Assembly: GCA_016713025.1 (NCBI GenBank)
Contig: JADJPZ010000004.1
Coordinates: 1,984,001-2,048,000, forward strand
DNA length: 64,000 bases
Origin: Saprospiraceae bacterium
Lineage (GTDB): Bacteria; Bacteroidota; Bacteroidia; Chitinophagales; Saprospiraceae
Reading direction: 5' to 3'
In this document: positions 28,008-36,439 of the stretch, piece after piece
Layout of the letters: the number at the start of each line of letters is the position of its first letter
Numbering within the stretch: position 1 is the stretch's first letter
Notes under the pieces: generated by a model
What the model was told of the DNA's origin: nothing
The model's database searches: none
The model's input: only the letters and a program-made list of their open reading frames with translations
Made by a program: the position numbers and the translations under genes

Positions 28008-28739
28008 ATGAAGCACTTTGGCATCATAGGATTTCCACTTTCTCACACCTTTTCTCCGGGATATTTTAGCGAAAAGTTCAAATCTCTCCACATTGACGCA
28101 GACTACAAAGCATTTCCAATAGAACACATAGAGTTGTTACCCGACCTGATAAAAAGTAAAAACCTTTCGGGCATAAATGTAACTCTGCCGTACAAACAGC
28201 AAGTGCTGCCGTTACTTGATGAAATCGACCCTGACGCCTTGCAAATTGGCGCAGTCAATACCATATCAGTAACCAATGGCCGAACCAAAGGTTACAATAC
28301 TGACGTCATTGGTTTTGAGCTTTCATTGCTGGAATTGATTCAATCTCCGCAGCATATCACGGGTGCATACATCTTAGGAACAGGAGGCGCTGCCAAAGCG
28401 GTAGAGTATGTCTTGAAAAAAATGAAGATCAGGTATACCTACATAAGTCGGGATGATTCCAAAGGGTTAACATACGGTAACATCGATCAGAAAGATTTTT
28501 CAGGTATAAACTTAATTATCAATACGACTCCCGTAGGTATGTACCCTAACCTAGATTCTTGTCCTGATATTCCATATGATTGGATAAATGAAAATTATTT
28601 TTTATATGACTTAGTATATAATCCGGAAAAAACTTTATTTTTGAGCGAAGGAACAAAAAGAAATGCCAAAGTCAAAAATGGCTATGATATGTTGATCCTC
28701 CAGGCAGAAAAAGCATGGGAAATCTGGAATAAACCATAA
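28008..28739 (+). CDS. aroE: Shikimate 5-dehydrogenase
   Basis: Reduces 3-dehydroshikimate with NADPH in the aromatic amino-acid pathway; 243 residues, slightly short but complete. The substrate block is GFPLSHTFSPGYF, the catalytic lysine lies in NVTLPYKQQV, and the paired Asp in GYNTDVIGF. The nucleotide site is ILGTGGAAKAV. I chose ATG 28008 because the longer reading overlaps the preceding stop and adds residues outside the family. Confidence 0.92.
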   Translation: MKHFGIIGFPLSHTFSPGYFSEKFKSLHIDADYKAFPIEHIELLPDLIKSKNLSGINVTLPYKQQVLPLLDEIDPDALQIGAVNTISVTNGRTKGYNTDVIGFELSLLELIQSPQHITGAYILGTGGAAKAVEYVLKKMKIRYTYISRDDSKGLTYGNIDQKDFSGINLIINTTPVGMYPNLDSCPDIPYDWINENYFLYDLVYNPEKTLFLSEGTKRNAKVKNGYDMLILQAEKAWEIWNKP

Positions 28740-28751
28740 ACTTAATTCATA

Positions 28752-29945
28752 ATGAGCGAACCTGACCCTAAATTAGATCTTAATTTTGATAATACAGCCA
28801 TTGCATTCGCACATAAATCAGACAGAGCACTGAAAAAAACAGCATGGTTATTTAATTTGATGAATAACAGCACCTTAGTTAATGTTGGTTCAAAACTTGG
28901 TTTATATGCTGTAAAGTTCAGAGTACCCTTTTCGGAATTTGCAGTAAGACACACCATTTTTCCTCAGTTTTGTGGCGGTGAATCTCTTCTGGATTGTCAA
29001 AGTACTATAGATCAATTATATGAATCAGACATATTGACAGTATTGGATTTCGGAGCGGAAGGCAAAAGTGATGAAGACGATCTCGATGCCGTACTTGAAG
29101 AAAATCTTAAAGCCATAGAGATGGCAGCATCCAACAATTCTGTACCTGTCATAAGTACAAAAGTCACCGGTCTGGTAGATCAGACTATCCTTGAAAAGAT
29201 GCAGAAAAACGAAAAACTCTCGGATGGAGAGAAAAGAAAATATCAGCATCTTTGTGAAAGATTGGATGAGATTTGCAGTAAAGCGCACCAATTGGGTATC
29301 AGTGTTTTTGTAGATGCTGAAGAAAGCTGGATACAAGACCCTATCGACGAGTTGGTCATGCAAATGTCTGAAAAATACAATAAAGAACGCCCGACAGTTT
29401 ATAATACGTACCAGTTGTATTTAAAATCAAAGCTTTCCCACATTAAAAGAGATCATGCAAGATGCAGGAAAAATGGAGTCATTTTTGGTTGTAAAATGGT
29501 GCGAGGTGCTTATATGGATAAAGAACGACTAAGAGCGGAAGAAATGGAATATCCTGACCCGATACAAACTGATAAAGCAGCGACTGACCGAGATTTTAAT
29601 GATGGTATAAGATATTGCGTAGAGCACTATGAAACCATCTCTTCATGCTGTGCTTCCCACAATATGGATAGTAATCTTTTGCAGGCACAACTTATCCATG
29701 ATAATGGGATAGAACACAATCACGCTCATATCAACTTTTGCCAATTGTATGGTATGAGTGATAATATCACATACAATCTGGCCCATGCAGGCTATAATGC
29801 GGCTAAATATGTGGTGTACGGCCCTATACGCGATGTAGTCCCCTACCTCATCAGAAGGGCTCAGGAGAATGCATCTGTGACAGGAGATATGAGCCGGGAG
29901 TTAAAATTTATAAATAATGAACTCAAAAGAAGAGGATTGAAGTAA
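28752..29945 (+). CDS. putA: Proline dehydrogenase
   Basis: FAD enzyme of 397 residues that oxidises proline to pyrroline-5-carboxylate. It is the stand-alone proline dehydrogenase barrel, not the bifunctional PutA. Marks are ISVFVDAEESWIQDPID, GCKMVRGAYMDKER (with the RGAY block), and the C-terminal helix YLIRRAQENASV with its two arginines for the proline carboxylate. It lies 12 nt after aroE. The symbol is used for the activity; prodh would serve equally. Confidence 0.9.
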   Translation: MSEPDPKLDLNFDNTAIAFAHKSDRALKKTAWLFNLMNNSTLVNVGSKLGLYAVKFRVPFSEFAVRHTIFPQFCGGESLLDCQSTIDQLYESDILTVLDFGAEGKSDEDDLDAVLEENLKAIEMAASNNSVPVISTKVTGLVDQTILEKMQKNEKLSDGEKRKYQHLCERLDEICSKAHQLGISVFVDAEESWIQDPIDELVMQMSEKYNKERPTVYNTYQLYLKSKLSHIKRDHARCRKNGVIFGCKMVRGAYMDKERLRAEEMEYPDPIQTDKAATDRDFNDGIRYCVEHYETISSCCASHNMDSNLLQAQLIHDNGIEHNHAHINFCQLYGMSDNITYNLAHAGYNAAKYVVYGPIRDVVPYLIRRAQENASVTGDMSRELKFINNELKRRGLK

Positions 29946-30004
29946 TATCAGATTTTTGTCATAGATTTTATACAAAATTATGAGTTTTGAACGTTAAGGC
30001 ATCT

Positions 30005-30631
30005 ATGAGATTTATTCTGATATTTGTTGCAATTGCCTTATTTGCGTGTAATGATGCAAAAAAAATAACTATAAAGGACAACTCAGGTGCTATTATCGAA
30101 GAGTATCACGTGATTCACGATAGTATCAAACACGGCGCTTATACGTCTTTCCATCCATCAGGAAAGATCAAAGAATCAAGCACTTATTCAAATGGCATGC
30201 TCACCGGCAAAAGAAATATATACTTTACAAATGGAAATCCTGATGTCATTGAGTCTTATGACTCAAAAGGCAAACTAAATGGTCCATACCTGCAATACTT
30301 TGAAAATGGTATCATTCAAGTTGAAAAAACATATTCTGAAAATACCTTAGCCGGTATCATGAAGATATATTATCCTGACGGCAAAATAAAAGAAGAAGTA
30401 ACCATGGTAGAAAATGCAGAAAACGGACCTTTTCAGGAATATTATCAAAATGGGAAAATCCACTGGAAAGGTAATTATAGAAACGGAGATCAGGAATTTG
30501 GAATATTACATGAATATGATTCTACAGGTGCCATTCTGAAAATTATGAAATGTGATACTATGGCCATATGTACTACAATATGGAAACCAGGTATGCCGGC
30601 AATAAATACTGATACTGTCAAATATGAATAA
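30005..30631 (+). CDS. MORN-repeat lipoprotein
   Basis: 208 residues with a lipoprotein signal (FVAIALFACND, Cys near 16). The body is a run of MORN-like repeats: YTSFHPSGKIKE, NIYFTNGNPDV, YLQYFENGIIQV, KIYYPDGKIKE and QEYYQNGKIHWKG. Such proteins are common in Bacteroidota and are often annotated as YwqK-like, without a known function. ATG 30005 is preferred to TTG 29987. Its last 8 bases overlap porQ, pointing to coupled translation. Confidence 0.75.
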   Translation: MRFILIFVAIALFACNDAKKITIKDNSGAIIEEYHVIHDSIKHGAYTSFHPSGKIKESSTYSNGMLTGKRNIYFTNGNPDVIESYDSKGKLNGPYLQYFENGIIQVEKTYSENTLAGIMKIYYPDGKIKEEVTMVENAENGPFQEYYQNGKIHWKGNYRNGDQEFGILHEYDSTGAILKIMKCDTMAICTTIWKPGMPAINTDTVKYE

Positions 30632-31682
30632 ACTCAGACCTATTACATTATTTTTCTTTTTTGGATTGTTGATGCAGATGAATTACGCTCAAATAGGTGG
30701 AAAGAGTGCCTACGAATTCCTGAATCTTCCGGCATCACCCCGGCTTACTGCATTGGGTGGATATCTGATCAGTGTGATGGATGAAGACATAAGCTTAACA
30801 CTTTCCAACCCTGCATCCTTAAATGTCAAAATGCACAATCGTATAGCGTTTACGCATAACTTCCATTTTGCAGATATACAGAATGGATATGTTGGGTATG
30901 GGCGGCATATTAACAAGTGGAATCTGAATACTCATGCCGGAGTGCAATACATCAATTACGGAGATTTTAATTACGCAGATTATTTGGGCAATAAGCAAGA
31001 TCAGTTTTCAGTCCGGGAAACAGCATTCATTGTCGGAGCTTCCAGAAGGATAGCCGAAAGATTTTCAGCTGGAGCAAATTTAAAAACGATTTTTAGTCAC
31101 CCCGAATCTTACTCTTCATTTGGTGTAGCAGCTGACCTCGGTATTAACTATCAAAATGATTCCTCACAATTTACCGTAGCATTAGTTATAAAAAATATAG
31201 GTTATGAGTTTACTACTTACAATGGCACAAGGTTCGGAATGCCCCTGGATGTACAAATTGGAATTTCCAAAAAACTAAAATATCTTCCTTTCAGGTTTTC
31301 AGTGATTGCCCATCAACTGCACAGAGCAAATGCAAGGTATGATGATCCGTCTCAACAGAGTGATACTGACATTTTCGGAGAGCCCATCAATAAGAGTTCT
31401 TTCTCAATAGCCGTTGACAATTTATTCCGCCACTTGATATTTAACGGGGAGTTTTTACTGGGTAAAAATCAAAATCTGCGCCTACGGGCAGGATATAATC
31501 ATCTGCGCAGGAAAGAACTCTCCATCGCTAACTTCAGAAGTTTTGCTGGATTCAGCTTAGGAGTGGGTATCAAAATCAATGCATTCAAGCTGGACTATGG
31601 CGTAGGTTACCATCATCTTGCAGGTGCGACAAATCATATAGGAATCAGTACTGATCTTGGGTCTTTTTTCAGTAAAATATAA
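30624..31682 (+). CDS. porQ: Type IX secretion system protein PorQ
   Basis: Outer-membrane beta-barrel of 352 residues in the PorV/PorQ (FadL-like) family. A signal peptide ends near NYAQ. The opening GGKSAYEFLNLPASPRLTAL and the following GGYLISVMDEDISL match PorQ closely. PorQ works with PorU, PorV and PorZ in the attachment complex that cleaves and anchors type IX cargo. Its presence implies a T9SS elsewhere in the genome. The start overlaps the MORN lipoprotein by 8 nt. Confidence 0.88.
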   Translation: MNKLRPITLFFFFGLLMQMNYAQIGGKSAYEFLNLPASPRLTALGGYLISVMDEDISLTLSNPASLNVKMHNRIAFTHNFHFADIQNGYVGYGRHINKWNLNTHAGVQYINYGDFNYADYLGNKQDQFSVRETAFIVGASRRIAERFSAGANLKTIFSHPESYSSFGVAADLGINYQNDSSQFTVALVIKNIGYEFTTYNGTRFGMPLDVQIGISKKLKYLPFRFSVIAHQLHRANARYDDPSQQSDTDIFGEPINKSSFSIAVDNLFRHLIFNGEFLLGKNQNLRLRAGYNHLRRKELSIANFRSFAGFSLGVGIKINAFKLDYGVGYHHLAGATNHIGISTDLGSFFSKI

Positions 31683-31842
31683 GGATCAGTGTTTTTAATT
31701 TTGATGAATGCTTCCAAGAGTTCCCAGTTAGGGATTAAGCAAACATCAATAAATATTATAATTCCCCCTACGACTATTATTCCAATAAGAGACGACCTAC
31801 CCTTCCTGATTAAGTTAAAGCCGGGCTCTTCCCATGCATCAG

Positions 31843-32484
31843 CTATTTTTTCTCCTGCTTAGTTTTGGAGGATGTGTACTCTTCGTTGAGTCTTTTGACG
31901 GTATCATCAGTGATATCAAGGGTGTTGCGGCCATACATAACACTACCTGATGACCCCTTCATCAAGACTAAATCATACCCTTTTTCATCAGCAACTTTTG
32001 CAAGAAAGTCATCAATTTTGCTTTGCAGGTCTTTTTGGGTTTCCTGTAGTTTTTTATCCAGATCTAATGCTGCATTGTCCCTTTGTTTTAAAAGCGATTC
32101 TTCCTCTCTCATAAGGTCTTGTTGCTGACGAGCATATCGTTCTTCCATTTTTTTCAATTCTACAGGGGCAATAGTATTTGCCTTTTGCTGAATTTCAGCG
32201 ATTTCCTGTTGAAACTGCCCAGCTCTTCTTCTGAAGGCTTCGAGTTTTCCGGCAAGTGATTTTTCTGCCACCTTTGACTCAGCCTCAAGCTCCGATTTTT
32301 TATCAATGTATAAATTATACTTTGTAAGAAGTGTATCTATATTTACGTATACTATTTTAGGATTTGAAGTTGAAGGAGTACTATTTTTATCTGATTCCTG
32401 AGATGCTTGTTTGTTGCTATCGCATGAAATTAAAAGCGTCAAAGACATGCTAAGCATGACAAAATTCATTGTTTTAAAATTCAT
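31843..32484 (-). CDS. OmpH/Skp-family periplasmic chaperone lipoprotein
   Basis: 213 residues. A lipoprotein signal ends in LTLLISCDSN (Cys near 21). The rest is a Skp-like fold: KIVYVNIDTLLTKYN (the first strand), a long charged coiled coil (about 65-150), and the closing strand GYDLVLMKGSSGSVMYG. Skp proteins hold unfolded outer-membrane proteins in the periplasm; the lipid anchor is common in Bacteroidota versions. It is transcribed away from the repeat-rich gap upstream. Confidence 0.85.
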   Translation of the reverse strand: MNFKTMNFVMLSMSLTLLISCDSNKQASQESDKNSTPSTSNPKIVYVNIDTLLTKYNLYIDKKSELEAESKVAEKSLAGKLEAFRRRAGQFQQEIAEIQQKANTIAPVELKKMEERYARQQQDLMREEESLLKQRDNAALDLDKKLQETQKDLQSKIDDFLAKVADEKGYDLVLMKGSSGSVMYGRNTLDITDDTVKRLNEEYTSSKTKQEKK

Positions 32485-32515
32485 TTGTTTTATTTATAAA
32501 GATGAATAAAGGGCA

Positions 32516-32523
32516 CAAAATTA
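32516..32523 (-). promoter_or_regulatory. -7 box of the OmpH gene
   Basis: On the minus strand this reads TAATTTTG, a full match to TAnnTTTG, 31 nt upstream of the start codon. Confidence 0.5.
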
Positions 32524-32560
32524 GTTATTTTTCTCACAAATCAATATGTATCAATGGTAT

Positions 32561-32677
32561 TTTAATACAATGTCGTTTAGATAAAGTATTTTTACTTGTT
32601 TTTACCCATCCTAAATCCTTCCCTTAGAAGGGAAGGACTTCATAATATAGCCTTATCTAAACGGTTTTGTATTTTAA
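32561..32677. repeat. Complete CGTTTAGATAA palindromic element
   Basis: About 117 bp, bounded by imperfect inverted repeats around CGTTTAGATAA (left, 32574-32584) and TTATCTAAACG (right). The central hairpin is CCTTCCCTTAGAAGGGAAGG (32617-32636). Half copies occur at 32861-32935 and 44980-45042/45275-45324. There is no coding capacity. Confidence 0.7.
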
Positions 32678-32856
32678 TTCTACTTTGTCGAATTATACGG
32701 ACTTTCCGTTTAATTGGAAAACTGTTGGGTTAACCCAACAGTTGTGACCCTAATTTACCCATTTATCTTTAAATATCAAAAATTATTAGGTTTCCGGTTG
32801 ATTACATTGAAATGAAAGTGTAAATGACTTAGATTTTTGAAGGTGACAAAGTAGAA
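32678..32856. mobile_element. 179-bp MITE-like insertion
   Basis: Ends are perfect 12-bp inverted repeats, TTCTACTTTGTC (32678-32689) and GACAAAGTAGAA (32845-32856). At 45313-45335 the same flanks are joined without this segment (GTATTTTAA directly followed by TAACTTCATTTT), so it looks like an insertion into an older repeat. No transposase is encoded; it would depend on one elsewhere. It contains a perfect 24-bp palindrome at 32720-32743. Confidence 0.6.
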
Positions 32857-32860
32857 TCAA

Positions 32861-32935
32861 TAACTTCATTTTTAATGTCGTTTAGATAAAGTATTTTTAC
32901 TTGTTTTTACCCATCCTAAATCCTTCCCTTAGAAG
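32861..32935. repeat. Left half of the CGTTTAGATAA element, chimeric
   Basis: Matches the complete element at 32561 up to CCTTCCCTTAGAAG, then switches at the hairpin apex to CTTAAAATGGAGGGAG. That second part continues to about 32972 (TTCGTTCTTTGATTTTT) and matches 41619-41655. The junction is the same as in the copy at 45042. Confidence 0.6.
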
Positions 32936-33072
32936 CTTAAAATGGAGGGAGTTAGATTCGTTCTTTGATTTTTGGCATTGTCGCTTTTTAGGAGAGATAA
33001 ATTTCATCAAATGTCAAAAAAAGAAGCAACAAACTCAATTTTTATGGCTTTGTCAGAGTAATGATACGATTA

Positions 33073-33852
33073 TTAGTTTTTGACATCTTGGAGGATCAAC
33101 TCAGATATGTCCATCACCATGATAAGATCTTCTTTATCTTTGGCCTTCATACCATCAGCGAGCATAGTGATGCAGAATGGGCAGTTGCCAACCACGATTT
33201 CCGGATTCATGCTGATCGCTTCTTCTGCTCTTTCCACATTGATCTTCTTGTTGCCGGGTTCATCTTCTTTGAACATCTGAGCACCGCCGGCTCCGCAACA
33301 AAGGCCGTTGGTTTTGCTTCTTTTCATTTCTGCCAAATCAACATCCAATGCAGACAAAATCGATCGCGGAGCATCATATTCGCCATTGACCCGACCCAAA
33401 TAACAAGAATCATGGTAAGTAATCTTTTTACCCTTAAAACTACCTCTTTCCACTTTTAGTTTTCCTTCGGTTATCAATTGATTAAGCAGTTGTGTGTGAT
33501 GTACTACTTCATAGTTTCCCCCTAGTTCGGGATATTCATTTTTAAGAGTATTCAAACAATGGGGGCAGGCAGTCACGATCTTTTTGACTGCATACATGTT
33601 GAGGGTGTTGATATTTTGTAAAGCCAGCATCTGAAAAATAAACTCATTACCTGCTCTCCGTGCCGCATCACCGGTGCACATTTCTTCATTTCCCAGTATA
33701 GCAAAAGACATCCCTGCTTTTTCGAGCAGCTGGCACATGGTTTTAGTAACCCGTTGCGCTCTGGCATCAAAACTCCCTGCACAACCAACCCAAAACAGAA
33801 TATCTACATTAATTCCTTCCGTTGTAACTTCGGACATTGTTTTTACCATCAT
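33073..33852 (-). CDS. Iron-sulfur protein with two CCG domains
   Basis: 259 residues of the heterodisulfide-reductase-B/LldE/GlpC-like family. Two cysteine-rich CCG-type regions are seen: WVGCAGSFDARAQR with VTACPHCLNTLKN, and TYHDSCYLGRVNG with GLCCGAGGAQMF and GNCPFCITM. These bind an unusual iron-sulfur cluster or act as electron exit sites. It follows, 91 nt downstream, a membrane iron-sulfur subunit, so the two probably form one quinone- or flavoprotein-linked oxidoreductase. The electron donor is unknown; an ETF or lactate-type dehydrogenase partner would fit. Confidence 0.82.
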   Translation of the reverse strand: MMVKTMSEVTTEGINVDILFWVGCAGSFDARAQRVTKTMCQLLEKAGMSFAILGNEEMCTGDAARRAGNEFIFQMLALQNINTLNMYAVKKIVTACPHCLNTLKNEYPELGGNYEVVHHTQLLNQLITEGKLKVERGSFKGKKITYHDSCYLGRVNGEYDAPRSILSALDVDLAEMKRSKTNGLCCGAGGAQMFKEDEPGNKKINVERAEEAISMNPEIVVGNCPFCITMLADGMKAKDKEDLIMVMDISELILQDVKN

Positions 33853-33943
33853 GGCTCGGACATTTTATTATTTTTTTTTAAAAAAAATGGAATCTTCACT
33901 ATTTTCAAATAAAATTAATGCCATTAATAAATGACTATAATAA

Positions 33944-35308
33944 TTATGTTAACTCATGCCTCCACGCTTCTCTTTCAGCAGGTATCTGCCACACGCAACC
34001 ACCATTTTCCATAGCATTAAAAAGTTGTACCCATTCGTGAGGGCCTGCGGATTCGGATAATATTTCATAGCGTCTTAAATTCAAAATAGGCTCTAATGGA
34101 TTGATCAGTACCGGACAAACTTCCACACATGCATTGCATGAAGTACAAGCATGAATTTCCTCTCTTGAGATATAATCAAATAGAGATTTTCCATCATCGT
34201 AATTTTGAGCATCTAAAGTAACTGGGACTGAATTTTCTTTATTTTTGGCATATTTCATATCACCGGAAGCCATATTTCTACCGACTTCTTCGGTCCGGTC
34301 ACGGATGTCCATCATGATTTTTCGTGGTGACAACTTTTTACCGGTAATATTGGCCGGACACACGGCTGTACACCTTCCGCATTCTGTGCATGTGTAGGCA
34401 TTCATGATATTTTGCCATGAAAGGTCAAAAACATCTTTGGCACCAAAGTCCGGAATTTCAGAATATGCTTCACTATTGGTTGTGGCTTCCATACCCAGCA
34501 TAGATTTTACTTCATTCATGATCTCCGGCATATTTTGCATCTTACCTCTTGAATTCAAATTACTGATGTATACGTTGGGGAATGCAAGAAATATATGAAG
34601 GTGCTTGGAATATGGTAAATAAACTATAAAACCCAGTACTACCATAAGATGAAGCCACCACCCCGCTCTTTCGACCATCTGAAGAAGTACTGTATCCAGT
34701 GATCCAAATAAAAATGGTCCCAACCATGAACTTATGGCCAGATTTCCTGTAGATGGATAGTGTATACTGTCCCTCATTTGCAAGACAGAGTCAGCACCAT
34801 TCATTGTAAAAATACCTGATACCAATAGCAATTCGCCGATAAGTATGAGATTGGCATCCAATTTCGGCCAGCCATTTAATTCAGATTTGACCAAACGAGG
34901 AACTTTGAGCAAATTACGTCTATATAAAAATACTACGGTGGCTATCAATGCAAGAAACGATAAAACCTCAATACAACTGATGATAAAAGTATACAATCCC
35001 CCCAGAATGGGTGCAAAAAACCTGTGAACTCCGAAAACTCCGTCGATCATAATTTCAAATAATTCTATCTGAGTAAACAAAAAGGCTACGTAAATAAATA
35101 AATGAAATATCGCAGGTATCCAGTTTTTAAACATTTTTTTTTGGCCAAAAGCCACTAATAATACATTGGACCATCTGTCAGATGCCCTTCCCGACAATGG
35201 AGCAGATTTGCCCAATAAAATATTCTGATATATTCTTTTGTATCCTTTGAAAGCAAGATATCCCGCTGAGCCTGCGAGTACAATAAAAAGTAGTTGTTGC
35301 ATATTCAT
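33944..35308 (-). CDS. Membrane-bound 4Fe-4S oxidoreductase subunit
   Basis: 454 residues. The N-terminal half has five or six membrane helices, resembling the NarI/DsrM-type cytochrome b region. The C-terminal half has two 4Fe-4S motifs: CTECGRCTAVCPANI followed by CTSCNACVEVCPVLI. Electrons probably move between the quinone pool and a soluble partner; the CCG protein encoded just downstream is the best candidate. Haem ligands were not assigned with certainty. Confidence 0.85.
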   Translation of the reverse strand: MNMQQLLFIVLAGSAGYLAFKGYKRIYQNILLGKSAPLSGRASDRWSNVLLVAFGQKKMFKNWIPAIFHLFIYVAFLFTQIELFEIMIDGVFGVHRFFAPILGGLYTFIISCIEVLSFLALIATVVFLYRRNLLKVPRLVKSELNGWPKLDANLILIGELLLVSGIFTMNGADSVLQMRDSIHYPSTGNLAISSWLGPFLFGSLDTVLLQMVERAGWWLHLMVVLGFIVYLPYSKHLHIFLAFPNVYISNLNSRGKMQNMPEIMNEVKSMLGMEATTNSEAYSEIPDFGAKDVFDLSWQNIMNAYTCTECGRCTAVCPANITGKKLSPRKIMMDIRDRTEEVGRNMASGDMKYAKNKENSVPVTLDAQNYDDGKSLFDYISREEIHACTSCNACVEVCPVLINPLEPILNLRRYEILSESAGPHEWVQLFNAMENGGCVWQIPAEREAWRHELT

Positions 35309-35355
35309 TCAAAAGTATTAATAAAGCCGCAAGTTACAAATTAATTCTTTTTCAC

Positions 35356-35363
35356 TACATTTG
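35356..35363 (+). promoter_or_regulatory. -7 box of the phosphoribosyltransferase gene
   Basis: TACATTTG matches TAnnTTTG; the ATG follows 25 nt later. Confidence 0.45.
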
Positions 35364-35388
35364 CCATCTTAAATAATTCTATATTATT

Positions 35389-35883
35389 ATGGTAGTTCTG
35401 GACCAGTATCGTATAAAACACAAAATAGCACGTCTTTCTTATGAAATTCTTGAAAATAATGAAAATGAAGAAATGATCGTAATGGCAGGGATTAATAATA
35501 ATGGTTACAGATTTGCCGAATTGATATGTGCTTCTCTAACAACTATCACATCCAAAAAAATCATATTAACAAGGATTAAGATCAACCCAGCCAAACCATT
35601 ATCTACTCCTGTTGAAATCGATCCATTGATACCTGAAGAAGTAAATAAAACCGTAATTATTGTAGATGACGTAGCCAATTCGGGGAGAACTATCTTTTAT
35701 GCTTTTAAGGTGTTTTTGGACCATCTTTTGGCAAAAATTGAAGTTGCTGTGCTCGTAGACAGAAAACACAAACTATTTCCCGTTAAGGTGGATTATGTTG
35801 GGCTTTCATTAGCAACTACTGTTCATGAAAACATTAAAGCCAATCTGTGCGATGAAGAAAACATGACTGTAGTTTTGTCCTGA
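35389..35883 (+). CDS. PyrR-like phosphoribosyltransferase
   Basis: 164 residues of the type I phosphoribosyltransferase fold. The PRPP loop is VIIVDDVANSGRTIFYA (about 103-119) and the C-terminal part VDYVGLSLATTVHENI resembles PyrR. Bacteroidota genomes often have such a PyrR-like protein without the RNA-attenuation system. Whether it is an uracil phosphoribosyltransferase or a regulator cannot be told from sequence. It is monocistronic and divergent from the iron-sulfur unit. Confidence 0.75.
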   Translation: MVVLDQYRIKHKIARLSYEILENNENEEMIVMAGINNNGYRFAELICASLTTITSKKIILTRIKINPAKPLSTPVEIDPLIPEEVNKTVIIVDDVANSGRTIFYAFKVFLDHLLAKIEVAVLVDRKHKLFPVKVDYVGLSLATTVHENIKANLCDEENMTVVLS

Positions 35884-35937
35884 GTTGAAAATTTTAACGT
35901 AATATAAACAACTTTCAGGAAACAAAATCAACTTAAA

Positions 35938-35972
35938 AATCGTATTAGAAATCGTATTAGAAACATACTCTT
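35938..35972. repeat. Tandem 12-mer plus solitary element end
   Basis: AATCGTATTAGA occurs twice in tandem (35938-35961). It runs into AAACATACTCTTAG, which matches the right end of the AGAGTATGTTTAAA element. No left end is nearby. Confidence 0.4.
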
Positions 35973-35992
35973 AGTTTAATATTTTCTTAGTA

Positions 35993-36439
35993 ATGAAAAA
36001 AGGTAGTTTTTTTGTTTTATTTTTATTGTTATTTTCTCTTTCTGTCCGTGGTGCACATGCAGGTAAAGATACTGTTACTTGGGCCATACTCAACAATGTG
36101 GAATATAAGGAGTCGCCTCATGACACTTATGGCACTGTATACCTTCCAACATTTCCAAAAGAAATAAAAAAACTTCATGGCAAAACTGTGATCATCAAAG
36201 GATATCTTGTTCCTGTTGACAAAACCACATGGGCGTTGAGTAAAAACACTTATGCAGCTTGTTTTTTTTGTGGGAAAGCAGGTCCTGAAACTGTATTGGG
36301 CTTGGTCTGGAAAGGGGAACCGGGAAAACTCAAAATGGATGCTAATGCGACATTGACCGGAAAGTTTGTTCTCAACGGCACCAATGTAGATGACTGGATG
36401 TATAGTTTAGTAGATGTAGAAATCCTAACCATAAAGTAA
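35993..36439 (+). CDS. Small secreted protein, DUF3299-like
   Basis: 148 residues with a signal peptide (FVLFLLLFSLSVRGAHA). The mature part is beta-rich, with VIIKGYLVPVDKTTWALSKN and a CxxC block, AACFFCGKAGPETVLGL. The layout resembles DUF3299-type proteins, in which IKGYLVP precedes a cysteine or histidine site, but I am not certain of the assignment. The CxxC could bind metal or be redox-active. No operon partner is seen; downstream is a repeat-rich gap. Confidence 0.6.
   Translation: MKKGSFFVLFLLLFSLSVRGAHAGKDTVTWAILNNVEYKESPHDTYGTVYLPTFPKEIKKLHGKTVIIKGYLVPVDKTTWALSKNTYAACFFCGKAGPETVLGLVWKGEPGKLKMDANATLTGKFVLNGTNVDDWMYSLVDVEILTIK

Larger units (their letters stand above)
32485..33072. 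other. 588-bp repeat-filled gap
   Basis: No gene is supported. In order it holds the OmpH promoter, a complete CGTTTAGATAA element (32561-32677), a 179-bp inverted-repeat insertion (32678-32856), a half copy of the first element (32861-32935), and a segment shared with 41619-41655. Confidence 0.7.

Noticed and set aside
33061..33459. 132-codon plus-strand frame
   Set aside because: It lies antisense to the CCG iron-sulfur gene, whose motifs are clear; the frame has no family resemblance.
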